Shown here: piece after piece, positions 17,901 through 25,093 of the stretch | How the letters are laid out: each line of letters starts with the position of its first letter | How positions within the stretch are numbered: position 1 is the first letter of the stretch | From: Geoanaerobacter sp964528055 | GTDB taxonomy: Bacteria > Desulfobacterota > Desulfuromonadia > Geobacterales > DSM-12255 | Reading direction: 5' to 3' | Assembly: GCA_964528055.1 (NCBI GenBank) | Contig: CAZGQM010000004.1 | Location: 124,001-188,000 of the forward strand | Length of the DNA stretch: 64,000 nt | Position numbers and translations under genes: made by a program | Notes under the pieces: model-generated | Databases searched by the model: none | Seen by the model: only the letters and a program-made list of their open reading frames with translations | Told to the model about the DNA's origin: nothing

Positions 17901-19448
17901 TGTCCTGTTGACATGGTTGTTCGCATTGATATGAGCCACTTCGCCCATCTGTCCGAGCGGGATTCCGGTTTTATGGCAGTCTGTGCAACTCCCGTTGATG
18001 ATCGTGGCAGCATGGCAGTTGTCGCAGGTGAAACTGGTCTCAGTATGACGCGGATGCGAGTTGGCGCGCGGAGTTCCGGCACCTTCGTTCAGAAACATCG
18101 GGATGGCCGCCTTCCATTCCTGACCCGACGGCCAGCCAGTCTTGACGGGCCAGAACCTGCCGCTAGTTATGTCGGTTCTGCCGTCATGACATCCGACACT
18201 AGAGCAGGAGCCGCGAGGATGACCGTGGCAGGTGTTGCATTCGGTCTTGGGCTCGGTCCAGGCAAATGGCCTTACCGTATCCGGAGTCGTTGTCCCGTCG
18301 CTGTGGCAGTAAACATTATCGCACACCTTATTTGCGGAGTTGTAACTTGGAGCCGGCCTCCCGACAATAGCCCACTGTGCCGACATCTGTACGTCTTTTG
18401 CCCCATTGACGTGCAAACTGCGATTCTTGATCGTTCCATCGCTGTTCATAGATGCGTTGTGACAGTAGTAACAGGGATATTTCCGTATCCACTGAGGGCC
18501 CACCAGCCGGCCGTGACCGTTGGACGTCATATTGAGGTAAGGGGTGCAGATCTGACTTCCACTCTTCCAGACGCCACCCGAAGCCACACAGTCTGCCTGG
18601 GTGTTGTCCTCTTTTCGTCCTCCGTGGCATGAATAGCACTTGGTGGATTCCTGCCCAGACCAGCGCGGAATTGTTCGTGGAGCCCTTCCCATTCCGTCGC
18701 TGTGGCAGTAAAGATTCAGACATATGCCGTCTCTAGTCGGATTTTGGCTCGGCAAGTAATCCGGATATTGTAGCTTCCCGGAATATCTGCCGAAGGCATT
18801 GATGCCGGAAAACTGGACTGTTAATGGGCCCTTTCCTGCATTCATCGCATGGGAAACAGGATCCACTTCCGCAGTATGATCAGAGTGACACCTGGCACAG
18901 CTGTCTGTGCCAATTCCGTAGTAATCGCCATGTTTTTTCCCGTGGCTTCCATCAGCAGGAGGAGAGAGGTGGCAGATGTTGCAGTCGGTGCGGGCAATCG
19001 ATGCACTTCCCCAAATCGGGGTGTCTTTTTCGAAATGGCAGTTTACATTGCTGCAACTCCCAAGCTGAAGATTGCTACGATCCGATGTTTGGGGGAATGG
19101 AGAGGTTGTATTGGCGTACCGCGTGGTAACAGGTGATCCATTGATCTTTGATGCAAGCGATATCTGTCCGTCACGGTGCGAAGTCGTGTACCGCTCACTT
19201 CCGGGATGGCAGGCTGAACAACTCGACTGACTGCCCGGAAAGAGCATGTGATTGCGGTGGTTCCCTTGAAACCCGCCTGTAGTTATGTTTCGAAAGGGAG
19301 CGTCTTGCGGCCGGTAGTCCTGCGAGCTCCTTGTGCCGTGGCAATCGTAACAGTGTAAAGCTGCCACCGCTTCACCGGCACTTATCATCACCAATCCGAC
19401 AAGGACTATGGTTCGCAAGCTTTTCGAGACATTTCTTACATATTTCAA
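14976..19448 (-). CDS. 33-heme c-type cytochrome with mixed CX2CH and CX4CH motifs
   Basis: About 1490 residues. I prefer the TTG start at 19448: AGGGGGTG lies just upstream and a clean signal peptide follows (basic KYVRNVSKSLR, hydrophobic core, AVA-ALHC). A GTG at 19511 would add 21 residues in front. I count 27 CXXCH and six CXXXXCH heme sites (CSNVNCH, CLNLYCH, CDNVYCH, CSSVGCH, CTNTACH, CRNTSCH), the latter within the N-terminal half and paired with CXXCH sites. This alternation is the Geobacter CxxxxCH...CXXCH repeat family. CHDPHG appears twice. Expected in the periplasm or on the outer surface, in extracellular electron transfer. It is first in the operon with the FnIII protein. Confidence 0.93.
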   Translation of the reverse strand: MKYVRNVSKSLRTIVLVGLVMISAGEAVAALHCYDCHGTRSSQDYRPQDAPFRNITTGGFQGNHRNHMLFPGSQSSCSACHPGSERYTTSHRDGQISLASKINGSPVTTRYANTTSPFPQTSDRSNLQLGSCSNVNCHFEKDTPIWGSASIARTDCNICHLSPPADGSHGKKHGDYYGIGTDSCARCHSDHTAEVDPVSHAMNAGKGPLTVQFSGINAFGRYSGKLQYPDYLPSQNPTRDGICLNLYCHSDGMGRAPRTIPRWSGQESTKCYSCHGGRKEDNTQADCVASGGVWKSGSQICTPYLNMTSNGHGRLVGPQWIRKYPCYYCHNASMNSDGTIKNRSLHVNGAKDVQMSAQWAIVGRPAPSYNSANKVCDNVYCHSDGTTTPDTVRPFAWTEPKTECNTCHGHPRGSCSSVGCHDGRTDITSGRFWPVKTGWPSGQEWKAAIPMFLNEGAGTPRANSHPRHTETSFTCDNCHAATIINGSCTDCHKTGIPLGQMGEVAHINANNHVNRTRDVVFLNGGSYDPVAKTCTNTACHTGGTDPVWGESVARTVICLNCHGTTGQDQDDFGAFNGVQAKINLIEWQTTGHGRQTASGPYPSSGNPAANFPGNPCWYCHDNKVLHKDDTNPFRLRIHDQFGKRFDKECVYCHMEGRESECLACHNSTESLALQLNYSTVMKKHNNSVVLSGCRNTSCHDSDASLHKSGAGLWDADKKADVKSQYMMMGVCLQCHDDDSGDKCTQCHIAPPENPLKYSLGFDPGTGRIKPAKARASSVHFGYKHYKAYQQNGVWKGGKFCWDCHDPHGDSNIYMIQSKVATSTDGRFGKPLSRATVSFTRKQSGLDYARISAPFDGICNVCHSAGSQHFRSDGGDGHNSGRICTTCHEHRFSDSHADKQACSTCHYNKPVPRHSGFGLPRDCTKCHGGIIGMRMDVMGQLRGNSHHIQGVDVSNKHCYACHWESTPEGIIDVRYHEGYNYKTYSSQKNAKVDLVVWGPGVRPTLYNTTTAVKFMASNISSPNKSVARGESSKLNNHCISCHSDQNNTTQPFNDCKIPSQYAWDNQSIAARYSQGGTTQWGKYNSTSYLKVNKKDTLTKALSAHGNAIANQGGWEAATGYDAVISNSRNGSYNVNCFDCHSSHGSKVVGITSSYITFNGTKNGGNLKETQAGKGGYTMNYKASQNPDANSVNPYNTGAGQCFDCHLTQSEGVTPWGYESTFGASKPIMGYGDTMRFGQGTKGSVARFPFRDSKKSIVGGHLKASSFLNHSTSLQDRIGGLCTPCHDPHGVSPTLGAEQNYAVPLLKGTWMTSPYQDDNALLDTRTGIYAEPPWRTDRNTLSGSMMSNSARMNEKDAQFAGLCLRCHKKENLTDGINKNTTFKSLDRVHEAVQGWGANNEHSFACSKCHQPHNSGLPRLMKTNCLDLKHRGWLKTGGQNYGNVSGFRDGAWLGFPRGMYGGVIDYTPSHVDSGLTCHKGKGLDQLWNNVTPW

Positions 19449-19511
19449 ACTGCACCCCCTGAACAACAGGCTGAGCATCTCTGCCGGTTGGCTGAAATAC
19501 CTGAATCTCAC

Positions 19512-20161
19512 CGATTATTATCGTTTAACTCATTTATGCTTTTAAGAAACTGAAGAATCCGCACAGCGACAGTCTCATTAAATAAAATTTATCGCCTAAT
19601 GCCATTCCTTACGTGATATCACCGCAACCAAATCACCACTCTCTGAGTATCCCCAATTGCACTATTAATATTTTCGGTTACTTAACGTTTACAGGCTCTC
19701 TTTCTCAGCTCTCATTAATGCAAAAGCGCAACCCAATTCTTATTAATTCAAATATTATAATTGTGCGATTTTGCAATCTTTTAATTAATTACAGCGAACG
19801 CATGATAATCAATTAATTTACGTTTTTTGCTCGTGCTATGTGAATATGAGGATTGATTTATGGCATCGGGAGTCATCTCAGCACGACCGGTGTCCGGAAT
19901 ACCGGCTTGCGAGTGACCAATGGCGTAGGAGTCAGCGCACATTGACGTCAGTCGGCGAATACGCAGTTGACAGGCACCTTCACAACGCCAAGCAGTTCAA
20001 TTTATCATGGAAGAAGGATAGGTCGAAGTTACGGCAGGATTTGCGCAATGATGGGGTAGATCCCGATTCCAATAATCAACTGAAGAGATGTTACTCCGAC
20101 TGAATGTTCGAAGCTTTGAGTATCGGGTTCATACGGCAAGAGAGGAGCGTGAATCCAAGAT
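19512..20161. other. Intergenic region, AT-rich, no convincing gene
   Basis: About 650 bp upstream of the cytochrome operon and before the tRNA remnant. The part from 19560 to 19850 is markedly AT-rich and presumably holds the cytochrome promoter; a TATAAT on the minus strand at 19754-19759 is a possible -10 with no good -35. An 87-codon frame from 19840 has no ribosome site and matches nothing I recognise. Confidence 0.6.
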
Positions 20162-20196
20162 AAAAAGCCCTTCCGCGACTGTCGGAAGGGCTTTTT
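20162..20196 (-). terminator. Intrinsic terminator beside the tRNA remnant
   Basis: Near-perfect 14-base stem (AAAAAGCCCTTCCG / CGGAAGGGCTTTTT) with a 7-base loop. On the minus strand it follows directly after the degenerate tRNA, as a normal tRNA terminator would. It works in either direction. Confidence 0.8.
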
Positions 20197-20262
20197 AGTA
20201 GACAAGGTTGAGCTCGAACCAACGACCTGACGATTACGAGTCACAGCTGAGCTATTAATCCG
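20197..20262 (-). pseudogene. Degenerate tRNA-Thr (CGT) remnant
   Basis: On the minus strand TAGCTCAGC, an anticodon loop CTCGTAA, GGTCGTTGGTTCGA and a pairing T-arm are all recognisable. About 13 bases of the D-arm are gone, the two acceptor halves do not pair, and the 3' end reads CTA instead of CCA. It cannot fold as a working tRNA. The anticodon would be CGT (threonine). Probably a scar of an earlier integration or a decayed duplicate. Confidence 0.6.
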
Positions 20263-20311
20263 GATAGGGAATGATAGCGGTGAACGCTACATATTGGCTG
20301 CATATTCAGCC

Positions 20312-20351
20312 AAAACAACAAAAGGGGGCTAGGCTTTTTGCCTAACCCCCT
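20312..20351 (-). terminator. Terminator at the distal island junction (ancestral tRNA-Lys terminator)
   Basis: AGGGGGcTAGGC and GCCTAaCCCCCT form a stem with a TTTTT loop, followed on the minus strand by a T-rich tract. It sits directly after the 3' half of tRNA-Lys duplicated at 20355-20401, so before the island inserted it would have been the terminator of tRNA-Lys. Confidence 0.7.
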
Positions 20352-20354
20352 GAG

Positions 20355-20401
20355 TTTTATGGTGAGCCGCGTTGGGGTCGAACCAACGACCACCTGATTA
20401 A
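20355..20401 (-). repeat. att site, distal copy: 47-bp repeat of the tRNA-Lys 3' half
   Basis: Identical over 47 bp to 25094-25140. It contains the tRNA-Lys sequence from inside the anticodon to the CCA end plus four bases beyond. Such a partial tRNA copy at a distance is the usual mark of tyrosine-recombinase integration into a tRNA gene. Confidence 0.92.
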
Positions 20402-20660
20402 TAAGTATCTCGAACGGGCTTATTAACAATCGGGGCATCTGGTTATTTTCATTTATTATCGGAATATTTGAGACAGTCTTGCGAGTTTGTTAGAAATTGG
20501 CATTTATTCATTTTGAAAATAACCATATATTTATAGCTAGTTACAAGCAGTATATCATTTAGGCCATACAATCCCTTATGTTTTCGACGCGTTAGGCAAA
20601 CCCCTTTCCACCCATTGGGTTTCACTGGACCGTAGATGGACCGCAATCAAATTATACCAC

Positions 20661-20795
20661 GTTAGCAATCTACCTGAACGTACTCAAAATACTCTGGTAG
20701 TATCTCTAACTGATCTTGAATCACAGAATGAACAAATAGCTACAGTCTACCGCTTATGCGACAATTACGTTAACAAAGATCAGGGAGGCTTATAG
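20661..20795 (+). pseudogene. 3' fragment of an unknown gene
   Basis: An open frame with no start codon, ending ...CDNYVNKDQGGL at a TAG (20793-20795) that overlaps the GTG start of the next ORF. The tight TAGTG overlap and protein-like composition suggest the true end of a gene whose 5' part was lost when the island rearranged. The frame runs back to 20541 but looks non-coding before about 20661. No family recognised. Confidence 0.45.
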
Positions 20796-20983
20796 TGGCG
20801 CGTTCAGCAGAACAAACAGCAGATATACTCTCAACGATATTTGAACTTCACTTTGGCCAGGATTATGCGGAACCTTACCGAATCAAATGGCCGCAACTCC
20901 GTTCACCGGCAGGTGTCCCCAAACTGACTGAATCTTTTGTGAAAGATATCAGTACATCACTTTCTGATTTGGGCGAACTATGA
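20795..20983 (+). CDS. Small hypothetical protein (62 aa), island operon
   Basis: GTG start with AGGGAGG six bases upstream. The protein is 62 residues, acidic and probably helical at its C-terminal end, with no recognised family, signal or membrane segment. Its TGA overlaps the ATG of the next frame (ATGA). Together with the frameshifted ORF behind it, it may once have been a single protein of about 110 residues, because the join reads smoothly. Confidence 0.5.
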   Translation: MARSAEQTADILSTIFELHFGQDYAEPYRIKWPQLRSPAGVPKLTESFVKDISTSLSDLGEL

Positions 20984-21122
20984 TCACAATGGACAATTAC
21001 CTGCTTGTTCTGCGACATCATGACCTCGATCATTACCGCTTCTTCCTGACAGACTGCTTGAAGAGTATCTTCCTAGTGAAGAAGATCCTGATGACCTGGA
21101 ACATAAAGACGATGAGATATAA
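20980..21122 (+). pseudogene. Frameshifted small ORF
   Basis: Begins MITMDNYLLVLRHHDLDHYRF in one frame; a coding-like acidic tail (LPDRLLEEYLPSEED...DDEI, stop at 21120-21122) continues in another frame from about 21042. An indel near 21040 best explains this. Left unrepaired, the first frame runs on to 21171. Function unknown; the overlap with the previous ORF shows it belongs to the same operon. Confidence 0.5.
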
Positions 21123-21151
21123 CCGGATGCTGTCATCTGAAAGGAGTTCTG

Positions 21152-22105
21152 ATGTGCGGCTACTGTGTTGAAGAGCTTGCTCTGAGAATTTTACGTGAAG
21201 ATGTGCAGGGCATTTTGCAGATGAAAAACTTGCGTGGCACGCCCTGTCATTATTTCTATTTACGAGAAACATCTGATTTTATCAGTTCTATGGACAGAAT
21301 CAGACGTTCTCTTGCTCAAAAGAAACAGGCTTTCTTTGATGAAGTGACGCATTCAGTTCTTTTGTACCGAGGGCTTGAAATGCTGATTAACAAAGGGTTT
21401 GATTCTCCTGAATACCGACAATTGCTGAAAAAGCCTCTTTACCGTGAAGCTGTGGCAGTATGTTGCACCACAGAGATACAGCAAGAATTTGAAGCAGTGT
21501 CAGCAGAACTGAACATCTCGCATCTAGCGTTACTGTATGATCCTGAAACCTATTTCTGGAAACGGAGCAGCAGACAGTACCAGCTTCTTTCTGATCTGAT
21601 CCCGTCTTGCAGAGAACTGTTGAAGCATTACATATCCTGGTGGCTTGACGGTAAAGGTTTGCGGAAGAATGACCTGATGGCAATGATGGATGAAACCGGC
21701 GTGATGGACCCAATTGACGATATTTCCGAAGAAGAAAATTCCAGATTTCGTCTGCTTGTTCGAGCCATTTTCTGCAGCATCCTGACCATCGGGAAATGCA
21801 CTGCCGGGAGAAATATGCTGTTGGCGATTGTTCAGCGGCTTCCTGCAGGGGTTCCATATTTTAACGGTGAAGATTTATGGCTGCAACGGATTGCTGCGCT
21901 GAAACTCATTGATCTGGAAGGGTTTGATATCTTCCACAAGAATTTGACCAGCATCCGTGCAACAACCTATTACTACCTTGATATAGTGCGAGGATTTACA
22001 GCGGGACAGAAAAGGATGTTGCTTGATGAAGCCAGGCAACATCCTGAATCCATGACTACGGATAATTTTATTAGTTTGGCTGGGTGGTTGAATGAGGGTC
22101 TTTGA
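21152..22105 (+). CDS. Hypothetical protein (317 aa), island
   Basis: ATG with AAAGGAG upstream. It is 317 residues, predicted mostly helical, with no membrane segment. The N-terminus has a CGYC pair, but I see no zinc-site partner and no known family. It follows the two small ORFs on the same strand and overlaps the 3' end of the convergent 236-residue gene by 35 bp. Codon use looks normal for a protein, so it is probably real, though the damaged genes before it make its function doubtful. Confidence 0.65.
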   Translation: MCGYCVEELALRILREDVQGILQMKNLRGTPCHYFYLRETSDFISSMDRIRRSLAQKKQAFFDEVTHSVLLYRGLEMLINKGFDSPEYRQLLKKPLYREAVAVCCTTEIQQEFEAVSAELNISHLALLYDPETYFWKRSSRQYQLLSDLIPSCRELLKHYISWWLDGKGLRKNDLMAMMDETGVMDPIDDISEEENSRFRLLVRAIFCSILTIGKCTAGRNMLLAIVQRLPAGVPYFNGEDLWLQRIAALKLIDLEGFDIFHKNLTSIRATTYYYLDIVRGFTAGQKRMLLDEARQHPESMTTDNFISLAGWLNEGL

Positions 22106-22781
22106 TTTCCAAAGGCTCAAGTGGTAGCAACAGATCATTTTCAAGCTTGAAACGAAAAGCAGGTACATCATTAAATACTTGCGAGGGCGATTGGCCGCTC
22201 AAAAGTTTAAGCGCTGGGTCAATTATCCTTTTATCGAGATCTTCTAGCGTGTTAATGCAAAAAAGTGGTACGCAAAAATACCATTCAATCCCTTTTTCAT
22301 TCCAAGCAACTCCACCATTATTCCAGATTCCTTCAGGCTTTCCGGGACAATAGCCGTATTCATCTAATCCATAATTTTCCCAAACTGCATCTGCAATAAA
22401 AGAAGACCCTAACTCCCATTCACCCTCGTCACAAGTGCTATAGCCAACTTCAATTCGAGGTGCACAGCCGCAAGGGCCTTCAAGATCATCTTTATCCCAT
22501 ATTGTAATCTGTGTATAAAGCCAACCCAATTTTCTTGGCTCACCTCGTCCTCGCCTGTTAGGAGTTAGGCTCCACTGTTGAAACCACTCAACACACACCC
22601 AATTTGAAAAATCATTCAAATAAGCATCTGATTCATATTGAACAGTGAATTTATTCTCGTTCCCAAGAGCAACAAGGTTGCTACCCAAATTTGATACCAT
22701 GGATTGTTGCATTGAGTTTATTTCACATCCGGCTTTACTTACCAACGCCGCAGCACGCCAAAGATTCTCACCTGGTTGCAT
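22071..22781 (-). CDS. Hypothetical protein (236 aa), partner of the nuclease-like gene
   Basis: ATG with AGGAGT seven bases upstream. Residues 55-175 are rich in Trp, Tyr, Gly and Asp with several cysteines, suggesting a compact alpha/beta or beta domain; no signal peptide or membrane segment, no known family. It starts 24 bp after the PD-(D/E)XK gene on the same strand, so the two form a cassette. A role as accessory or sensor for the nuclease is only inferred from position. Confidence 0.7.
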   Translation of the reverse strand: MQPGENLWRAAALVSKAGCEINSMQQSMVSNLGSNLVALGNENKFTVQYESDAYLNDFSNWVCVEWFQQWSLTPNRRGRGEPRKLGWLYTQITIWDKDDLEGPCGCAPRIEVGYSTCDEGEWELGSSFIADAVWENYGLDEYGYCPGKPEGIWNNGGVAWNEKGIEWYFCVPLFCINTLEDLDKRIIDPALKLLSGQSPSQVFNDVPAFRFKLENDLLLPLEPLEIKDPHSTTQPN

Positions 22782-22805
22782 TTTGATTACTCCTAACTTA
22801 AGCGT

Positions 22806-23603
22806 TCATGCTTCACCTGAATGCTTATTCCAGAATACGAATGTGGAAGGTAAATCCTCCACCTTCTCGTTAAAGTCTGCAAATCCTGAAAAGGCTTTCC
22901 AGTACAATGTCTTTTCCATAAAATGAGGAATTTCATAAAAACTTAATTTATGGAACCCGTTAAATACCGATATTCCAATCCTATTGAAGGCCCCACACAG
23001 ATCACGGCTCCATATATCAAAACAACGCGATACCCGTTTGTTATTGTCAATTACAAGTCTGCAACTTATGGCATTCATTACATCATGCCAGCTCATCACA
23101 TGAAGTCTTTCCTCCCAAATGACTCTATCAATACAATCAGAGCAATTAGATAAGTTTTTTGTGCGAATTTGATGTCCTTCAGATTTCTTTTTAACTAGAT
23201 AAATATGCAAAGTATTCATTTTGTCTGGGATAGCATCCCATTGTTTTGCTAATTGATTCGAGCTGCTTTCACTTGACTCCCATTTACATTCTATAAGCAA
23301 TGTTCTACTAAGCTTAGACACTTTATTTGTTGCGACAATTAGTAAATCAGGCTCAATCCGACCTGATTTAAGCAAGTTCGGCCAAAATATGAAATCAAAC
23401 TCCACTTCATCAGTTTGTATAAATTTCAGAAAATCAGCAATGGCGTTACATGTTTTGAATGGATATAATAGACTGTCGAATACAAATGCAATTGCACTTG
23501 CAGGCAAATATTGCAATGTGCCGAAGAACATAGAAGTAAGTTTGTCTTCAGCATTGCGTGCTGAATCTAGCCTAGTTTTGTTTCTTGCCAGTGCTACGTG
23601 CAT
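22806..23603 (-). CDS. PD-(D/E)XK nuclease-like protein (265 aa)
   Basis: Residues 84-107 hold EPDLLI, 18 residues later LLIECKW, then a Gln at 117: the order Asp, Glu-X-Lys, Gln of PD-(D/E)XK nucleases (restriction endonuclease-like fold). Upstream EFDFIFWP and downstream helices fit the fold. I take the ATG at 23603 because AGGG lies 8 bases before it; a GTG at 23621 would add six residues but sits too close to its AGGAG. Expected to be a cytoplasmic DNA or RNA nuclease. With the 236-residue partner in a tRNA-Lys island, a phage-defence or DNA-exclusion role is plausible but unproven. Confidence 0.7.
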   Translation of the reverse strand: MHVALARNKTRLDSARNAEDKLTSMFFGTLQYLPASAIAFVFDSLLYPFKTCNAIADFLKFIQTDEVEFDFIFWPNLLKSGRIEPDLLIVATNKVSKLSRTLLIECKWESSESSSNQLAKQWDAIPDKMNTLHIYLVKKKSEGHQIRTKNLSNCSDCIDRVIWEERLHVMSWHDVMNAISCRLVIDNNKRVSRCFDIWSRDLCGAFNRIGISVFNGFHKLSFYEIPHFMEKTLYWKAFSGFADFNEKVEDLPSTFVFWNKHSGEA

Positions 23604-23780
23604 AATTCTGCCCTGAAACACTTCTCCTGGGTAATCGTATCCAAGTGCAACTTTTCATACGCATGAAACAGCTTATCAGTGACACAATCCACGTCAACCT
23701 CAGATTAATGTAATATCTCCCACAGGTTTATTCTTACAGCAAACGTCTACGCGTATGCTTCCCGGTAAACGGGGCGCAAC

Positions 23781-23969
23781 ATGCAGAAAATACTCAGCAG
23801 TGAAGTAATTGGTTTCAGACTACGACAGCTGCGGCAATAGGCCGGGTGGCTCTCAATGTTGCAGGGAGATAAGAAGTTGCTGCTAAATGCTGCAGCTCAG
23901 GCTCAAAAGGCCAGCGATTACATACTCAAAAGGGCAGGTAGTCAAAATGATACGCATTCAGATAATTAA
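23781..23969 (+). pseudogene. Remnant of an ArdC-like antirestriction protein (C-terminus)
   Basis: After an in-frame TAG at 23838 the frame reads AGWLSMLQGDKKLLLNAAAQ followed by AQKASDYILKR. This closely follows the end of ArdC/DUF1738-type proteins (WL-x-L-x-x-DK-x-x-x-x-x-AA-x-x-AQ-x-A-x-D). The rest of the gene, including its zinc-protease-like part, is absent from the surrounding 23622-23780, where I see no gene. It shows that the island once carried plasmid- or ICE-type genes. Confidence 0.6.
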
Positions 23970-24178
23970 TGCCTCTTTTTTGGGCACAAATGTCTTATAT
24001 GAGGTAATACAATATTAAGACCATTACCAGAAACACGGGAATTCAAGTAGTTATAAAGTTGGCAAGTTATATGCTTTTTATTGATAAAGCCAGAAAGTGA
24101 GAATAGCCAAGTCTCAGAATAGGCTGTAGTTATTAATGATTACAGCAAAATAGCTATTCATGAGGGAAGGAGTTCACC

Positions 24179-24343
24179 ATGTTTCTCAACTGTTATGATG
24201 GTTACGATTTTTGCCTTTTCACTGTTCGTATCAAGGAAGGTATTGAGGCTGAGTCATTAGGCAACTTCATTTCCAAACTAAACGATATGATATCATTCTG
24301 GATGGTGAGTGATGAGCCAGAAGGAGCTGTCGTCAGATACTAG
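24179..24343 (+). CDS. Small hypothetical protein (54 aa), island
   Basis: ATG with a strong ribosome site (GGAAGGAG, six bases upstream). It encodes 54 residues beginning MFLNCYDGYDFCLF, with no recognised family, signal peptide or membrane helix. Its 3' end overlaps the frameshifted tail of the RelA/SpoT-like pseudogene on the other strand. The strong start signal is the main support. Confidence 0.5.
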   Translation: MFLNCYDGYDFCLFTVRIKEGIEAESLGNFISKLNDMISFWMVSDEPEGAVVRY

Positions 24344-24736
24344 AAGAGCCCCACATTATCCTACCCGTAACAACCCACCTATCAGTAGAAATCACTTTAA
24401 TTTCTTCCATACTGTCAGCTTTGAATGGTTTTTATTAAGTCAACTCACGTGATTAATAATATCAATTACCTTATCTAAGATTATTTGCATATCTACTCTA
24501 AACAATTTGACAAGCCTGATGCAAACTATATCTGTAATATCAGTTAGCCTATACTTAGCTTTCTTTTTTCTCTTACGTTCTACCTTTTCTACTAATTTGT
24601 ATTCTGGTTTAACGCGATATTTATAAGCATAGCAAATTATAAATAAATCTGTTTGGCGAAGGACATTCATCAAAATGGATTCCGCTCTACTGCCTTCTTT
24701 TTCGAGGAGCAATTCGCAATAAGTTTCGGGCACCAC
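24333..24736 (-). pseudogene. Frameshifted RelA/SpoT-like (alarmone synthetase) gene
   Basis: GTG at 24736 after GGAGG. The 98-residue frame contains YRVKPEYKLVEKVERKRKKK then YRLTDITDIVCIRLVKLF, matching the RelA/SpoT synthetase region (RVK-x-x-x-S-x-x-x-K followed by TDI-x-D-x-x-x-x-R). It stops at 24440, but another frame goes on with PFKADSMEEIKVIS and ends at 24333, as expected if a frameshift cut the gene. The catalytic C-terminal half is missing, so no active (p)ppGpp-type synthetase is expected. Short members of this family include phage-defence toxins; this one is dead or truncated. Confidence 0.65.
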
Positions 24737-24988
24737 AATGTCCTCCGATATTTGTTATTTACCAGGAGTACTGAGAATAATTGTACGGAGCACCATATGA
24801 CTTTATTAAGTTCTTATCAAAGTTGTTTAAAGTCGCGATACTTTTGTTTGTAACTGCCTCCCTAAAAGCAGTGCAGTCAAATATCTTAATTGAACTATTA
24901 AGTTTTCAGATCAAATGAAGCTTAGATAATGATGCCATTGGAGAACAAGGACCGGTTGTTATCCAATGGACCGTAGATGGACCTAGCG

Positions 24989-25027
24989 CAAAAAAGGACC
25001 TTCTCCGATTACGGGAAAGGTCCTTTT
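24989..25027. terminator. Bidirectional terminator hairpin at the island edge
   Basis: GGACCTT (24996-25002) pairs with AAGGTCC (25017-25023), with an A-run before and a T-run after the stem, so it can act on either strand. It follows the 17-bp island repeat. Confidence 0.6.
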
Positions 25028-25056
25028 GTTGATATGGGATTATTTTTCAACTACCT

Positions 25057-25090
25057 AAAAAAAGGCACCTACGATTTCTCGTAAGTGCCT
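25057..25090 (-). terminator. Terminator of tRNA-Lys
   Basis: AGGCACcTACGA and TCGTAaGTGCCT form a stem with a TTTC loop, followed on the minus strand by seven T, directly after the tRNA. It lies inside the island, so it replaced the original terminator now found at 20312-20351. Confidence 0.85.
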
Positions 25091-25093
25091 GGT

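Noticed and set aside
19840..20103. 87-codon plus-strand frame beside the tRNA remnant
   Set aside because: No ribosome site, no recognisable domain, and it runs through a degenerate region.
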